From contig SRUQ01000007.1 of the NCBI GenBank assembly GCA_004791255.1, positions 332,406-396,405 of the forward strand: a stretch of 64,000 nucleotides of DNA, read 5' to 3'. Positions 8,595-18,020 of the stretch are shown here, piece after piece; position 1 is the first letter of the stretch; the number at the start of each line of letters is the position of its first letter. The notes beneath the pieces were generated by a model. The model was not told the DNA's origin, ran no database searches, and worked only from the letters and a program-made list of their open reading frames with translations. The stretch is from a bacterium M00.F.Ca.ET.205.01.1.1 (GTDB taxonomy: Bacteria; Pseudomonadota; Alphaproteobacteria; Rhizobiales; Rhizobiaceae). A program made the translations under genes and the position numbers.

Positions 8595-10577
8595 TTAACC
8601 AGCTTGCCCAATTGTTTTCGCGCCGGGTTTCTGCCGCGCTGCGGGCGGCTCCGGGTCATGGAGTTCCGCCAGCACGGCAAGCGCCGCAGCCTTGTCCTGG
8701 TTCTTCACTGCCGCCTGCAGCGCCGACAGCGCGGCCTGAACCCTCGACCACGCCACGATATCGGTCCTGAGGCCGAAGATCTTGGCAATGTCGAGCGTGA
8801 CGATCTCTTCATTGGCGCCCTGCAGCGTCTCGTGCAGCTTCTCGCCGGGCCTGATGCCGGTGAAGCGGATCGGGATATCCACGTAGGGGCTCTTGCCGGC
8901 CATGCGGATCATGGTTTCCGCCACTTCGAGGATCGGCACGGGTTTGCCCATGTCCAGCATATAGATGGCGTAGTCGTCATTGCCGTGGCGCGACTGTGCG
9001 TCGGCAGCCGACATGATAACGAGGTCGACAGCTTCCGCCACGGTCATGAAATAGCGGGTCATACGTCGATCGGTAATCGTGACCGGGCCGCCGGCTTCGA
9101 TCTGTGCCTGAAAGATGGTCGCCACCGAGCCGTTGGAGCCGAACACATTACCGAACCGCACTGCGATGAATTTGGTGCGGGAACGGAGCCCGTCCGGCTC
9201 GATTGCGTGGTTTTCATGCAGGGAACTGACAAGTTGCTCGGCCGCCCTCTTTGTGATGCCAAGCACCGAAGTCGGATCCACGGCCTTGTCGCTCGAGATG
9301 AGGAGGAATTGCGGAACGCCACATTTGGCGGCAACTTCGGCGCAGACAAGCGTGCCGAAAACATTGGTCTGGATGGCCGATTCCCAGTTCTCCTCGAGCA
9401 ACGGAACGTGCTTGAGCGCCGCGGCATGAAAGATGATGTCCGGTTTGAATTCGGTGACGACACGCGTCATCTGGCGCCGATCCGCGACATCGACAATGCG
9501 GACCTTGAGTCGGTCGTGGTCCTTCTCGTCGACGTACTGGCTCAACTGAAAAATACCGAACTCGGAATTGTCCGCGACCAGCACCGCCTCTGCCTTGAGC
9601 TCCAGAGACCTCTTGACCAATGTCCGGCCGATGGAGCCGGCGCCACCCGTCACCAGGACCCGTTTGCCGCCGACGAAGGCGCTGATGCGTTCGATATCGG
9701 ACGGCACCGTCGGGCGGCGCAAGATCGTTTCCATCTCGACAGCGTCGAGAACCAGTTTCCCCTCCTGCCCCCGTTGTGACAGCCCTGAAAACTGCACGAC
9801 GGCTATGCCGCCATGCCGGGCGACACGCACGAGTTCGGAATATTCCTCGATCTCATGCTCGGCGCCGCTGCCAAAAATAAGCAGGTCGAGGCTCTTGGTG
9901 CCGGCCGCGTAGTCTTCCAGTACATCGATCAGGCGCGGCCGGGTCGCCACCACGGGAACACCATGAATGCGTGTGCCCAACGGTGCGCCGTGCTCTGTCG
10001 CCATGATGCCGGCGATGGAGTAGTCGGCGGGGTCAGCCGTGCGGGTGAAGCGTATGATCAGGTCAGCCTCGCCGAGCCGGCCGACGAACAGCGCCCGCTT
10101 GGCCTGCACCTTGTCGGTCTTGAGGGTGAAAATACCCCAGCTCGCGCCATCGCGAAGAAAGCGGTAGAATAGCCGAGGCGCTGATATGATGGTGAAAGAG
10201 ACCAGGAAAAAGACGATGAACTGGCGCTCGTTGAGGCCGGCCACCGGCTGGAAGAAGCGAGACAGCAGCGACACGGCATAAAGCACAACCGTCAGAATCG
10301 CACAGCTCTTCAGAATATTGAAAAAGTCCGGAGTCGAGGCAAAGCGCCAGATCGTGGTGTAGAGACCGCAATACCGGAACAGCAGGTGGCTGATAAGAAC
10401 GATGCCCGCCCAGGTGGACAAGCCCTGGTAGGAGAATGCATCGAACGAAAGGTTCGACCGCGAGAGGACGAGACTAAGGGCAACCGCGACCAGGACCATG
10501 ACAAGGTCCTGGACCATGATGATGGCGCGCCGCATCTTCGGCCGACTTCCGGATACGGCTTCTACATAGGAAGTCAT
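8595..10577 (-). CDS. Polysaccharide biosynthesis nucleotide-sugar dehydratase, WbpM/CapD/FlaA1 family
   Basis: About 660 residues from the ATG at 10577 (the frame is open to 10688 but that extension looks non-coding). The N-terminal half has about four membrane helices (for instance VQDLVMVLVAVALSLVL) and a degenerate Rossmann domain; the C-terminal half has a full one, with VTGGAGSIG near residue 310, FHAAALKHVPL, SSDKAVDPT and GITKRAAEQL. Members remove water from UDP-GlcNAc C4-C6 to give UDP-4-keto-6-deoxy sugars, precursors of QuiNAc, FucNAc or bacillosamine-type residues. The following small transferase and nearby epimerase would use such a sugar to begin the glycan. Full length with the membrane part marks it as WbpM-like rather than the short FlaA1 form. 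Confidence 0.9.
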   Translation of the reverse strand: MTSYVEAVSGSRPKMRRAIIMVQDLVMVLVAVALSLVLSRSNLSFDAFSYQGLSTWAGIVLISHLLFRYCGLYTTIWRFASTPDFFNILKSCAILTVVLYAVSLLSRFFQPVAGLNERQFIVFFLVSFTIISAPRLFYRFLRDGASWGIFTLKTDKVQAKRALFVGRLGEADLIIRFTRTADPADYSIAGIMATEHGAPLGTRIHGVPVVATRPRLIDVLEDYAAGTKSLDLLIFGSGAEHEIEEYSELVRVARHGGIAVVQFSGLSQRGQEGKLVLDAVEMETILRRPTVPSDIERISAFVGGKRVLVTGGAGSIGRTLVKRSLELKAEAVLVADNSEFGIFQLSQYVDEKDHDRLKVRIVDVADRRQMTRVVTEFKPDIIFHAAALKHVPLLEENWESAIQTNVFGTLVCAEVAAKCGVPQFLLISSDKAVDPTSVLGITKRAAEQLVSSLHENHAIEPDGLRSRTKFIAVRFGNVFGSNGSVATIFQAQIEAGGPVTITDRRMTRYFMTVAEAVDLVIMSAADAQSRHGNDDYAIYMLDMGKPVPILEVAETMIRMAGKSPYVDIPIRFTGIRPGEKLHETLQGANEEIVTLDIAKIFGLRTDIVAWSRVQAALSALQAAVKNQDKAAALAVLAELHDPEPPAARQKPGAKTIGQAG

Positions 10578-10969
10578 TGGCCAGTATTGAACTCCAGGCG
10601 AAAGGACTTGGGCACTACAATAGCCCGATCGAATGGCTTTCGTCACCGACCATGCGCTCGAAATTCCAATCCTCAGCCCCCGCTGCAATCCACCGCATAG
10701 CGTGGAGTTGCGGTCATCGCCAGAGTTTTTTTGGTTTCAGCTTGGGTCAGAGCGTCAACCGTTCAACCGTTGCTCTTGCGCTGGTATGCGGCAGGGCTCG
10801 CCATGCATTTGTCCGCAGCGAGAAATCGCACAGGGTGAAATAGCGAACGCGCCATTTCGCACAATTAGCGTATCGTCGGCTCCATGTTGCCCGAACCATC
10901 CGTTCCTGCCTACGCAAAGATACAGTTTATCGAGTGAAGTCAGGCAGTTAGTTCATGCGCGAGGCCAGT
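10578..10969. other. Intergenic region with no recognised gene
   Basis: A 392-bp gap between the large glycosyltransferase and the WbpM-like gene, both leftward. It is less GC-rich than the flanking genes and contains a short tandem CAACCGTT repeat near 10758. It presumably holds the promoter of the WbpM-like gene at the left side and the transcript end of the glycosyltransferase at the right; no strong terminator or operator was seen. Confidence 0.4.
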
Positions 10970-13453
10970 TTATTGCCTGAAGAGCTCGGAAATTCCCTGC
11001 TTGAAATTGTCATAGGCGAATTTCCTGGACGAGAATTCCCTGGCTTCCTGCTGCCGGTGGATCGCTGCGGGGCGGTCAGCGAGGATCGACATGATCCGGT
11101 CGGCGAATCCTTCGCAGTCGCCGACATCAACCAAATCCAACGATGCAGCCGCATCCCCAAGTTCCTGCGTAATAAGAGGGATATTCGTTGCAACCACCGG
11201 CACGCCCAAGTGTAGCGCTTCGGTTATCTGAGTCGGGAAATTTCCTTCCATCTCAGACGTAAACAAGAGACAAAGCGCATTCCTGTACAAATGTCCGAGC
11301 TCCGCGTCCGTCAGCTCCGCAAGCGATACCAAATGCTCATCGGCACCGGCTGCCGATTTGCCTGTTAACGGCGTGGTCAAAAGTCCAACCAGTTGATCCT
11401 TGCTCCCCGTCTCCTCGAGTCGGCTGTTTACAATCGCCACGGTCTTTGCGAAATCGGAGAGCCGCTTTGAGGGTCGGTTCCTCGTGGGATAGAATGCGTA
11501 GTGCCTTGGCAGCGCCGCAACCCGATCGAGGGACTCCGTGCCGTATGCACTGTCGTTCAGAAACGGTAGGGGAACGTGGGCGATGTTTTCGGGCCGCGGG
11601 GCCAGAATGGTCTTGGGCAGATAAGATGCCGTGAACGCCGAGTTGGTCAGGATACGGCGAGCCTTGGCAACCATCGCTCTTCCGACAATGGCGTATTGCT
11701 GCGTAGCGCCCATCTCGGCCGAGTCCGGATAGAAATGAGGCATGTAATCCGGAAGATACAAAACGATATCCTTGCCTCTAAGATCGGCAAGTTCGGGGAA
11801 CATATAGTAGTGCGGTATCAACACATGGCCGATGTTGGCATCTGCATTTATCAGATCAACATATTCGGCGCCCGGCATGGCACCACTGGCAAGCTTGATA
11901 TTTTTGAACTTTTTCTCAGCCCTGTTCATGGCCTTGAAAATTGCCACCAATGCCGTCGATGCCAGTGCCCGTGGCATCTTCCTAAAATCTCGTCCTCGGT
12001 AAAGCCTCTTGAGATGATCCGTGCTGACGGAGAACGGTCGCGTCCGCGCAATTCGATGAAGGCGATCGAGCGCCTTCACGACCCTTCCTCCGCCGGCAAC
12101 CTCTTCGTCTATGACCATGACCCTCATGCCGGGCCCAGCGGCAGAACCGAGGAATCCATGGATGCGACCGACGTCCTCCCTGCGGCTCGTGACCACCACC
12201 TTGAAGCCGAGATCCGCCAGCGCACGAATGATCTGACGAACAACCCGCGCGATCCCCTCTGCGCAGTGGTATTCGCCATTGTGACGTACAACCAATGGCC
12301 CGAAACCGTGGAAGGCTACAACAACCGTTTTAGCGGCCGGCGCCTTCATCTTCACGGTCGGCGTATAGATCAATTCCTCGGCCCGGTTCGCACCTGTGTC
12401 GCCAAGAGCCTTTTCTATTGCCCGGTCGAATATGGGCCACACCGCCTCCGGCTGATAGAGTTCCCGAACCTCGGCCTGACTTTCGATGAGTTCGCGCGAG
12501 AAGGCGCTGTCGCCCTTCCTCAATTGCTCCGACCGCTTCACCATATCTTCAATGCCGTTGGTCTTCCCGGGAGCCTCGGCGGGGAAATACCGGCTGAGCA
12601 AGGATCCCCTTTGGAAAAGAACGGGGCCGCCAAGCGTCATGAACTCTATCGGGGGCAGATAGCAGACGGTCGGCTCCCCATAATGATACGCAAAGCCACG
12701 CATCTGGGTTAGTCGTCTCAGGAATTCAGAGCGCTCGACGGTGCCTATCACCTGTTTATCGCCGACAGGGACATTCTGAGCGCCGAAAATCCTGTAACCT
12801 TTCGCGGGGAAATAGCGCTTCAGTTGGCGGTAGTTGGCGCTGTAGTAAGGGATGTCCGCCACCCTGGGACAGAGCAGCCCCATCTCAGGCAGCGATGCTC
12901 CAGTATCCCATGTATCTCGCAAATCGACGACATCCTGCGTGAGGCAGTAGGGAACGATCATCATGCGTGATCGCAGCCAATCGTCCTCTACATCGGTCAC
13001 CTTTTCGGAGTGCGGCATGAACCAGAAATCGTCCCGCTCGGTGACAAGCCGCAGCCCTCCAAGCTTACTGAGTTCATCCGACAGGCTGTAGGGCTGACCA
13101 TAGGTGCGATAGATGACGCGGCCATGGTAGGCTTTCAGGAAATGCACGAGCCACAATGGGTTGATTGTAACGATTGCCGCGTCGAAATACGCGTTCAGAA
13201 CCTCCGCTGCTTCCGGCGGGATTTCGTCATAGAAAAAGTTAGTCCTTTCCAATATCTCCAGAGCCTCCCTGGGCAGGCTGGAGTCGGACGGGAGCCAATC
13301 GTAGACGGCGGATTGATCGTAGACGTCGCTCAGATAGGGCGGATTGAAAACCTCGTAGCCAAGCGCCCGGAGGCGGGGAAGTTCGGTCTGCAAGAGCACT
13401 TTGTGCATGCCGAGCCAGAAAACACGCTTCTTCTTGATCATCTGCTCGATCAT
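10970..13453 (-). CDS. Large two-domain glycosyltransferase with GT4 C-terminal half
   Basis: 827 residues. The C-terminal half (about 380-820) is a GT-B fold family 4 transferase: FYPTRNRPSKRLSDF, then EMEGNFPTQITEALHLGVPVV, where the E-x7-E pair contacts the nucleotide sugar. The N-terminal 350 residues are not a family I can name. They start with a strand-loop-helix like a GT-B acceptor domain (FWLGMHKVLLQTELPRLRALG) and contain EPTVCYLPPIEFMTLGGPVLF, which resembles the donor-side Glu-Gly-Pro pattern, so it may be a second, divergent GT-B enzyme. No signal peptide or membrane helix. The gene stands alone between two long gaps and is leftward. Two linked transferases would add successive sugars of the repeat. 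Confidence 0.75.
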   Translation of the reverse strand: MIEQMIKKKRVFWLGMHKVLLQTELPRLRALGYEVFNPPYLSDVYDQSAVYDWLPSDSSLPREALEILERTNFFYDEIPPEAAEVLNAYFDAAIVTINPLWLVHFLKAYHGRVIYRTYGQPYSLSDELSKLGGLRLVTERDDFWFMPHSEKVTDVEDDWLRSRMMIVPYCLTQDVVDLRDTWDTGASLPEMGLLCPRVADIPYYSANYRQLKRYFPAKGYRIFGAQNVPVGDKQVIGTVERSEFLRRLTQMRGFAYHYGEPTVCYLPPIEFMTLGGPVLFQRGSLLSRYFPAEAPGKTNGIEDMVKRSEQLRKGDSAFSRELIESQAEVRELYQPEAVWPIFDRAIEKALGDTGANRAEELIYTPTVKMKAPAAKTVVVAFHGFGPLVVRHNGEYHCAEGIARVVRQIIRALADLGFKVVVTSRREDVGRIHGFLGSAAGPGMRVMVIDEEVAGGGRVVKALDRLHRIARTRPFSVSTDHLKRLYRGRDFRKMPRALASTALVAIFKAMNRAEKKFKNIKLASGAMPGAEYVDLINADANIGHVLIPHYYMFPELADLRGKDIVLYLPDYMPHFYPDSAEMGATQQYAIVGRAMVAKARRILTNSAFTASYLPKTILAPRPENIAHVPLPFLNDSAYGTESLDRVAALPRHYAFYPTRNRPSKRLSDFAKTVAIVNSRLEETGSKDQLVGLLTTPLTGKSAAGADEHLVSLAELTDAELGHLYRNALCLLFTSEMEGNFPTQITEALHLGVPVVATNIPLITQELGDAAASLDLVDVGDCEGFADRIMSILADRPAAIHRQQEAREFSSRKFAYDNFKQGISELFRQ

Positions 13454-13718
13454 CCGCTTTCCAGCCCCCCAGAAAGTAATGTCTGGTATTGCAGTGCATC
13501 ATAGCTTGTCAAACGACAGACCAGAAGCGATGCCGATTTCATCGCCAAGCCTGGCACGGCCTCTGCATTCGATGCGGTGATGTTGCAATGGGGTTCGACT
13601 CTGCTATGCGGAAGGGAGCGTCGGCACCCGGCATGAAAAGTCGGGATCACGCGGAAACTTGGTATCACGGCGAAATGATTGCTGCTGCCGCACACAGCTC
13701 AGTGTACCCAGATCGTAG

Positions 13719-14837
13719 ATGAAGATCGGAATCGATGCACGCAACCTTGTGCCGGGTCTCACGGGTATCGGAAGATACGTCGTCGAGATGACGCGGGCGC
13801 TGGTCGCGGCCGGCCACCGACCAATTCTCTACCTGCCCGAGCCGCCCGCCAACGGACTGGTGGACCTGAAGGGCGCCGACATGCGTGTCGCGGGGTTTCG
13901 TGGTGCCGTCGCCCGCATGATCTGGTCGCAAACCGCGCTGCCACGCGCAGCAGCCGGCGACGCGGTCGATGTCTTCTGGGGGCCAGCGCACCGGCTTCCC
14001 TTCCGGCTGCCGGCACCGATGCCGCGCGTGGTCACTATCCACGATCTGGTTTGGGCATATGCTCCCGAAACCATGCGTTGGCAGACATGGGGCGCGGAGC
14101 GCATCTTTGCTGGAGCGGCGGTGCGCCGGGCTGACGCGATTGTCGTGGACTCGGATGCAACCATGGGAGCGCTCCGGCAGAGATATCCAGGCCTGGAGGC
14201 TCCGGTTACAACGATCTATCCTGGCTACACCCGCCTCGTTCCGGGCGATATCGAGGCTGTCCGCACTCGTTTTGGCATTGACCGAACGTATCTGTTGTTC
14301 GTGGGGACCCTTGAGCCGCGCAAGAATCTGGTGCGCCTGCTGGAGGCCTGGGCCGGACTTGGCTCGGCGGTTCGTTCAGGCCACTTGCTGGTTATCGCCG
14401 GCGGGCAAGGCTGGCACCTCGGCGATCTTCGATCGCACCTCGCTCGCCTCAAGATTTCCGATCAGGTGAGGCTCACCGGATATCTGGATGACAATGACCT
14501 GGCATCGCTCTATGCCGGAGCCCGCGCCCTTACCATGCCTTCACTCTACGAAGGGTTTGGCTTGCCCATTCTGGAGGCAAACGGGTTTGGCGTACCGGTG
14601 CTGACCTCGAACATCTCTTCAATGCCCGAGATTGCCGGCGAAGGTGCCTTGCTGGTCGATCCGCTGTCGGTCAGCGATCTCACCGCAAAACTGCATCACC
14701 TGCTTACTGACGATCGCGATCTCGCCAGGCGAGCCGCGATCGCCAAGGCCAATGCAGCGCGTTTCGACTGGCATGCCAGCGCCGAACGGCTGCTTGAGGT
14801 TTTCGACCAAGCCGCGGCCAAACGGAAAGGACGCTGA
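13719..14837 (+). CDS. Glycosyltransferase family 4
   Basis: 372 residues, normal for a single GT-B enzyme. MKIGIDARNLVPGLTGIGRYV at the N-terminus carries the glycine-rich acceptor-domain turn; FVGTLEPRKNLVRLLEAW starts the donor domain and SLYEGFGLPILEANGFGVPVL holds the E-x7-E donor-binding motif. This set is typical of mannosyl- and rhamnosyltransferases of the WbaZ/MtfB type. Its TGA is followed by one base and then the ATG of the next transferase, so the two are a translationally coupled pair. Acceptor and linkage cannot be assigned. Confidence 0.85.
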   Translation: MKIGIDARNLVPGLTGIGRYVVEMTRALVAAGHRPILYLPEPPANGLVDLKGADMRVAGFRGAVARMIWSQTALPRAAAGDAVDVFWGPAHRLPFRLPAPMPRVVTIHDLVWAYAPETMRWQTWGAERIFAGAAVRRADAIVVDSDATMGALRQRYPGLEAPVTTIYPGYTRLVPGDIEAVRTRFGIDRTYLLFVGTLEPRKNLVRLLEAWAGLGSAVRSGHLLVIAGGQGWHLGDLRSHLARLKISDQVRLTGYLDDNDLASLYAGARALTMPSLYEGFGLPILEANGFGVPVLTSNISSMPEIAGEGALLVDPLSVSDLTAKLHHLLTDDRDLARRAAIAKANAARFDWHASAERLLEVFDQAAAKRKGR

Positions 14838-14838
14838 C

Positions 14839-15948
14839 ATGCGCGTCCTCCACTTCTTCAAGACCTACTGGCCCGATACATTCGGCGGCATGGAACGGGC
14901 TATCCATGCGATCGCGTGCGGAACCTCGAAACTGGGCATTGAGCCAACGGTGCTTTCGCTCAGCCGCAAGCCGCAGCAAAATACCGTCTTCTTCGACGGG
15001 CATTGGGCATATAAAGCACGCCTCGACCTGGAGATCGCTTCGACCGGTTTTTCGCTGGACGCATTCAAGCGCTTCGGCGAACTGGCAGCGAAAGCCGACG
15101 TGATTCACTATCACTTCCCCTGGCCGTTCATGGACCTGGTTCATTTCGGCACGCGCGTACGCAAACCGACGGTGGTCACCTATCAGTCCGACATCGTCAA
15201 GCAGAGCGTGCTGTTGCAGCTTTATCGTCCGCTGATGCATCGCTTTCTCAACAGCGTCGATCGTATCGTCGTGGCATCGCCCAATTATCTGGAAACGAGC
15301 AAGGTCCTGCGAGGGCAGCGGGCCAAAACCGTCGTCATTCCCAACGGCCTGGAGGCGAGCGCATATCCGGAACCGTCGGAAGGACGGCTACGGGCGTGGC
15401 GCAGGCGATTTCCCGGTCAGTTTTTCTTGTTCACCGGGGTCCTGCGCTACTACAAGGGCCTGCACATCCTGATCGAGGCTGCACGCCTGAGCGGGTATCC
15501 GGTCGTGGTTGTCGGTGCCGGCCCGATGGAACGAGAGTGGCGCGCGCAAGCAAGCCAATTGTCGAACGTGCATTTTGTCGGCGCACTGGAGGAAGAGGAC
15601 AAGATTGCGCTGCTCAAGCTGTGCACGGCAGTTGTGTTCCCCTCCCATCTGCGCTCGGAAGCATTTGGGCTGTCGCTGGTCGAGGCGGCGATGTTCGGCA
15701 AACCCATGATCTCCTGCGAGATCGGCACCGGCACCAGTTTCATCAACCTGGACAAGGTGACGGGATTGGTCGTCCCACCGGGCGACGCGCCGGCCCTGGC
15801 CGAAGCCATGGCTCGGATATGGGTGGACTCGGACATGGCCGGCCGCTTCGGGAAAAATGCCGTCGAGCGATACGAGAGTCTGTTCACGGCCGAGCAAATG
15901 GCGCTCGCCTACGCGAAGCTTTACCGGGATCTGGTCAGGATCGGGTGA
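14839..15948 (+). CDS. Glycosyltransferase family 4
   Basis: 369 residues from the ATG at 14839, one base after the previous stop; a longer open frame from 14632 only overlaps the upstream gene in another frame. It opens with MRVLHFFKTYWPDTFGGMER, has FTGVLRYYKGLHILIEAARL at the start of the donor domain, and HLRSEAFGLSLVEAAMFGKP with the E-x7-E motif. The family uses nucleotide-activated sugars (GDP-mannose, GDP-rhamnose, UDP-sugars) at the cytoplasmic face of the membrane. Given the GDP-rhamnose supply genes in the same locus, a rhamnosyl- or mannosyltransferase is plausible but not proved. Confidence 0.85.
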   Translation: MRVLHFFKTYWPDTFGGMERAIHAIACGTSKLGIEPTVLSLSRKPQQNTVFFDGHWAYKARLDLEIASTGFSLDAFKRFGELAAKADVIHYHFPWPFMDLVHFGTRVRKPTVVTYQSDIVKQSVLLQLYRPLMHRFLNSVDRIVVASPNYLETSKVLRGQRAKTVVIPNGLEASAYPEPSEGRLRAWRRRFPGQFFLFTGVLRYYKGLHILIEAARLSGYPVVVVGAGPMEREWRAQASQLSNVHFVGALEEEDKIALLKLCTAVVFPSHLRSEAFGLSLVEAAMFGKPMISCEIGTGTSFINLDKVTGLVVPPGDAPALAEAMARIWVDSDMAGRFGKNAVERYESLFTAEQMALAYAKLYRDLVRIG

Positions 15949-16001
15949 TGGCCCAGTAAATCGCATGCCACCATTTTCACACATAGAAGGGCAACACGCC
16001 G

Positions 16002-16874
16002 TTGACTATTTCTCGTTTGCAAAAGCTCAGAAATGAAATCGGAAACCTCCTGGCATCTCCATTCCAGAGCGAACGCAAGACTGCACTATCGGTGCTGCCA
16101 AGACAGACGATGCATAGAGATAACCTTAGCGCGCTACAGCGCGTCCTAGAAAAAATAAAATGCAGCTACTCGATCGCATTTACACCGCGATGCGGCAGCA
16201 ACCATTTGTGCGATTTGTTGACACAGGCGGAGATTGGTCAGCCAACGGAATTTTTTCAGTACGATCTTTCGCATTGGAAGGTCCCTGGCGCCGAGGCGGC
16301 GATTTTGAAAATTCTCCAGGAAAACACAGTCAATGGCATTTTCGGTGCGAAATTCGCCCATGATCATTGCGCATGGCTACAGAGTGTATTCGGCAATATT
16401 ATCGGGAAGAAAAGGCTTTTGGCCGATGTGCTTCCGAATCATCGATGGATACGGCTCGTGCGAAGAGACAAGATCGCGCAGGCAATGTCTCTTTACAGGG
16501 CAAGGGTGACGCAGGAGTGGCTTAGGTGGCAGGACAATAGAAAGTCGAACGTCGACGTGCCCTATGATTTTTCGGCAATAGTGGCTTGCTATCAAACGGT
16601 CGTCACCGCCGAATTGGCGTGGGATGTCTATTTCTCGGAATATGGCATCGAGCCACTAGTCATCCACTATGAGGAACTGGCGGAGTGTCCCCATCAGACG
16701 ATCGCGGCAATAGCGGCATTTTTAGCCGTGGAGAACTGGCGTTCGTTGGACGGAGCGGAAGCGAATCTTCGAATCCAGCGTGATGAAATCACAGCATCTC
16801 TCATCGGTCAGTTCCGTCAGGATCTGCTAGAAGTCGGTCGCTTGCAGGGTTCTGCCGGCTGTCAATTGCAATAG
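16002..16874 (+). CDS. Stf0-like sulfotransferase
   Basis: 290 residues from a TTG at 16002, preceded by AGAAGG about ten bases away; the first in-frame ATG would remove 36 residues before the active core. AFTPRCGSNHLCDLL at about 59-73 matches the 5'-phosphosulfate-binding loop of PAPS-dependent Stf0 (trehalose 2-sulfotransferase-like) proteins, and RLVRRDKIAQAMSLYRA matches the 3'-phosphate-binding Arg/Ser segment. It should move sulfate from PAPS to a sugar hydroxyl in the cytoplasm. The gene is visibly AT-richer than its neighbours, has a weak start and overlaps the 3' end of the convergent glycosyltransferase by 48 bp, which suggests a late acquisition. Its likely substrate is the polysaccharide made here. 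Confidence 0.8.
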   Translation: MTISRLQKLRNEIGNLLASPFQSERKTALSVLPRQTMHRDNLSALQRVLEKIKCSYSIAFTPRCGSNHLCDLLTQAEIGQPTEFFQYDLSHWKVPGAEAAILKILQENTVNGIFGAKFAHDHCAWLQSVFGNIIGKKRLLADVLPNHRWIRLVRRDKIAQAMSLYRARVTQEWLRWQDNRKSNVDVPYDFSAIVACYQTVVTAELAWDVYFSEYGIEPLVIHYEELAECPHQTIAAIAAFLAVENWRSLDGAEANLRIQRDEITASLIGQFRQDLLEVGRLQGSAGCQLQ

Positions 16875-18020
16875 GCGATCGTGCGTCTGGGACGCTATGC
16901 GTTCCATTGTAAATTCCTGCGCCCATTCTTGCGCAAGTTGATCGAATTCATGAACCGATGTGCGTCCTCGGTCGAGGGGCAGCACTGGCTCGTCAGGGCT
17001 GGCCATGCCATGCACCTGAGCAGACACGAGCTCTGACAGTGCTGCAGTAAGGCCCTCTACATCCCCGGTTGGCACAATGCGGCCAAGCCGATTGGCAATG
17101 TGAGGTAAATTATATGCGTCGTAGACTAGCGGGACACAGCCGGCTCGGAAGCCTTCGGCGACGGGCCGGCAGAACCCTTCGTGATAGGAGGGGATGGCAA
17201 CGATATGGGCCTCGCCGAACAACCGATCCCGCTCGGTATCATCAATCGTACCCGTAAATGAGATGACTGGCTTCAGATGATGCTTCTCAATAAGCGATTG
17301 CAATTCCCTGATATAGGCGGGATCGGACCAATGCGTATTGCCAGCGATGGTCACGCGCAGCATGGACTGCAAAGCGGGCGCGCAAGCGACCGCATTGATC
17401 AAATCGTGAATGCCTTTTGATGGCGCGATGCGGCCGACAAACAAGACCGATATGCGATCCTTAGCTTTCTGCGAAAGTTTGGAGGGTATCGGATCTTCAA
17501 CAACAAGCGGAATGACCCGGATTTTGTCGTGTTCGAAGCCGCGATCGAGAAGATATTGTGCGTTGCTCGGACTATCGGCCCAAATTTCATCGGCGCGCCG
17601 CAGTATTTCAATCTGGCGGAGCGAACGCTCTATCACGGGCCTGTCGGCCTGCCGCACCAAATGCAGCGGCGTCACATTGTGAAAGCGGACGATCTTCACT
17701 CGGGGTCCACCGCCGAGCAGGGCGTCGAACAGCCCGTGATAAATACCGAAGTGAAAAATGGCCGCATCGGCGGTGTAGTAAACTGGGTCGAGGAGTAACT
17801 CACCTGACGTGTTGCGCTGACGGTGCGCAATCTCAGGATACTCACAAGCATGCCCAAGATGGATGGCCTCGAACCCCGCGTCCTTGGAAAGGATGCGCAT
17901 CGTGTCCCGAACGGCAAGTGAAATCGCGTCACGCTGCAGCAAAATGGGAGCTACGACCGCGACACGTAGTGGCTGTCTTTCAATTGCGTCCATCCTCATC
18001 CCACCCCCACCACGCTCCAT
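16827..18020 (-). CDS. Glycosyltransferase family 4
   Basis: 397 residues. LRVAVVAPILLQRDAISLAV is the N-terminal strand-turn, VLFVGRIAPSKGIHDLINAV begins the donor domain and SYHEGFCRPVAEGFRAGC contains E-x7-E. The ATG at 18020 shares one base with the stop of the upstream GT2/GT4 fusion (TGATG), so the two are coupled; in-frame Met codons 8 and 10 are alternatives. It is the last gene of the long leftward block. Sugar specificity is unknown. Confidence 0.85.
   Translation of the reverse strand: MERGGGGMRMDAIERQPLRVAVVAPILLQRDAISLAVRDTMRILSKDAGFEAIHLGHACEYPEIAHRQRNTSGELLLDPVYYTADAAIFHFGIYHGLFDALLGGGPRVKIVRFHNVTPLHLVRQADRPVIERSLRQIEILRRADEIWADSPSNAQYLLDRGFEHDKIRVIPLVVEDPIPSKLSQKAKDRISVLFVGRIAPSKGIHDLINAVACAPALQSMLRVTIAGNTHWSDPAYIRELQSLIEKHHLKPVISFTGTIDDTERDRLFGEAHIVAIPSYHEGFCRPVAEGFRAGCVPLVYDAYNLPHIANRLGRIVPTGDVEGLTAALSELVSAQVHGMASPDEPVLPLDRGRTSVHEFDQLAQEWAQEFTMERIASQTHDRLLQLTAGRTLQATDF

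Noticed and set aside
8070..9779. Long open frame on the + strand opposite the sugar transferase and WbpM-like gene
   Set aside because: Spans two real genes and their gap on the other strand; low-complexity Arg/His-rich translation.
10758..10773. CAACCGTTCAACCGTT as a regulatory direct repeat
   Set aside because: Only two 8-bp units, no symmetry, not positioned at a recognisable promoter.
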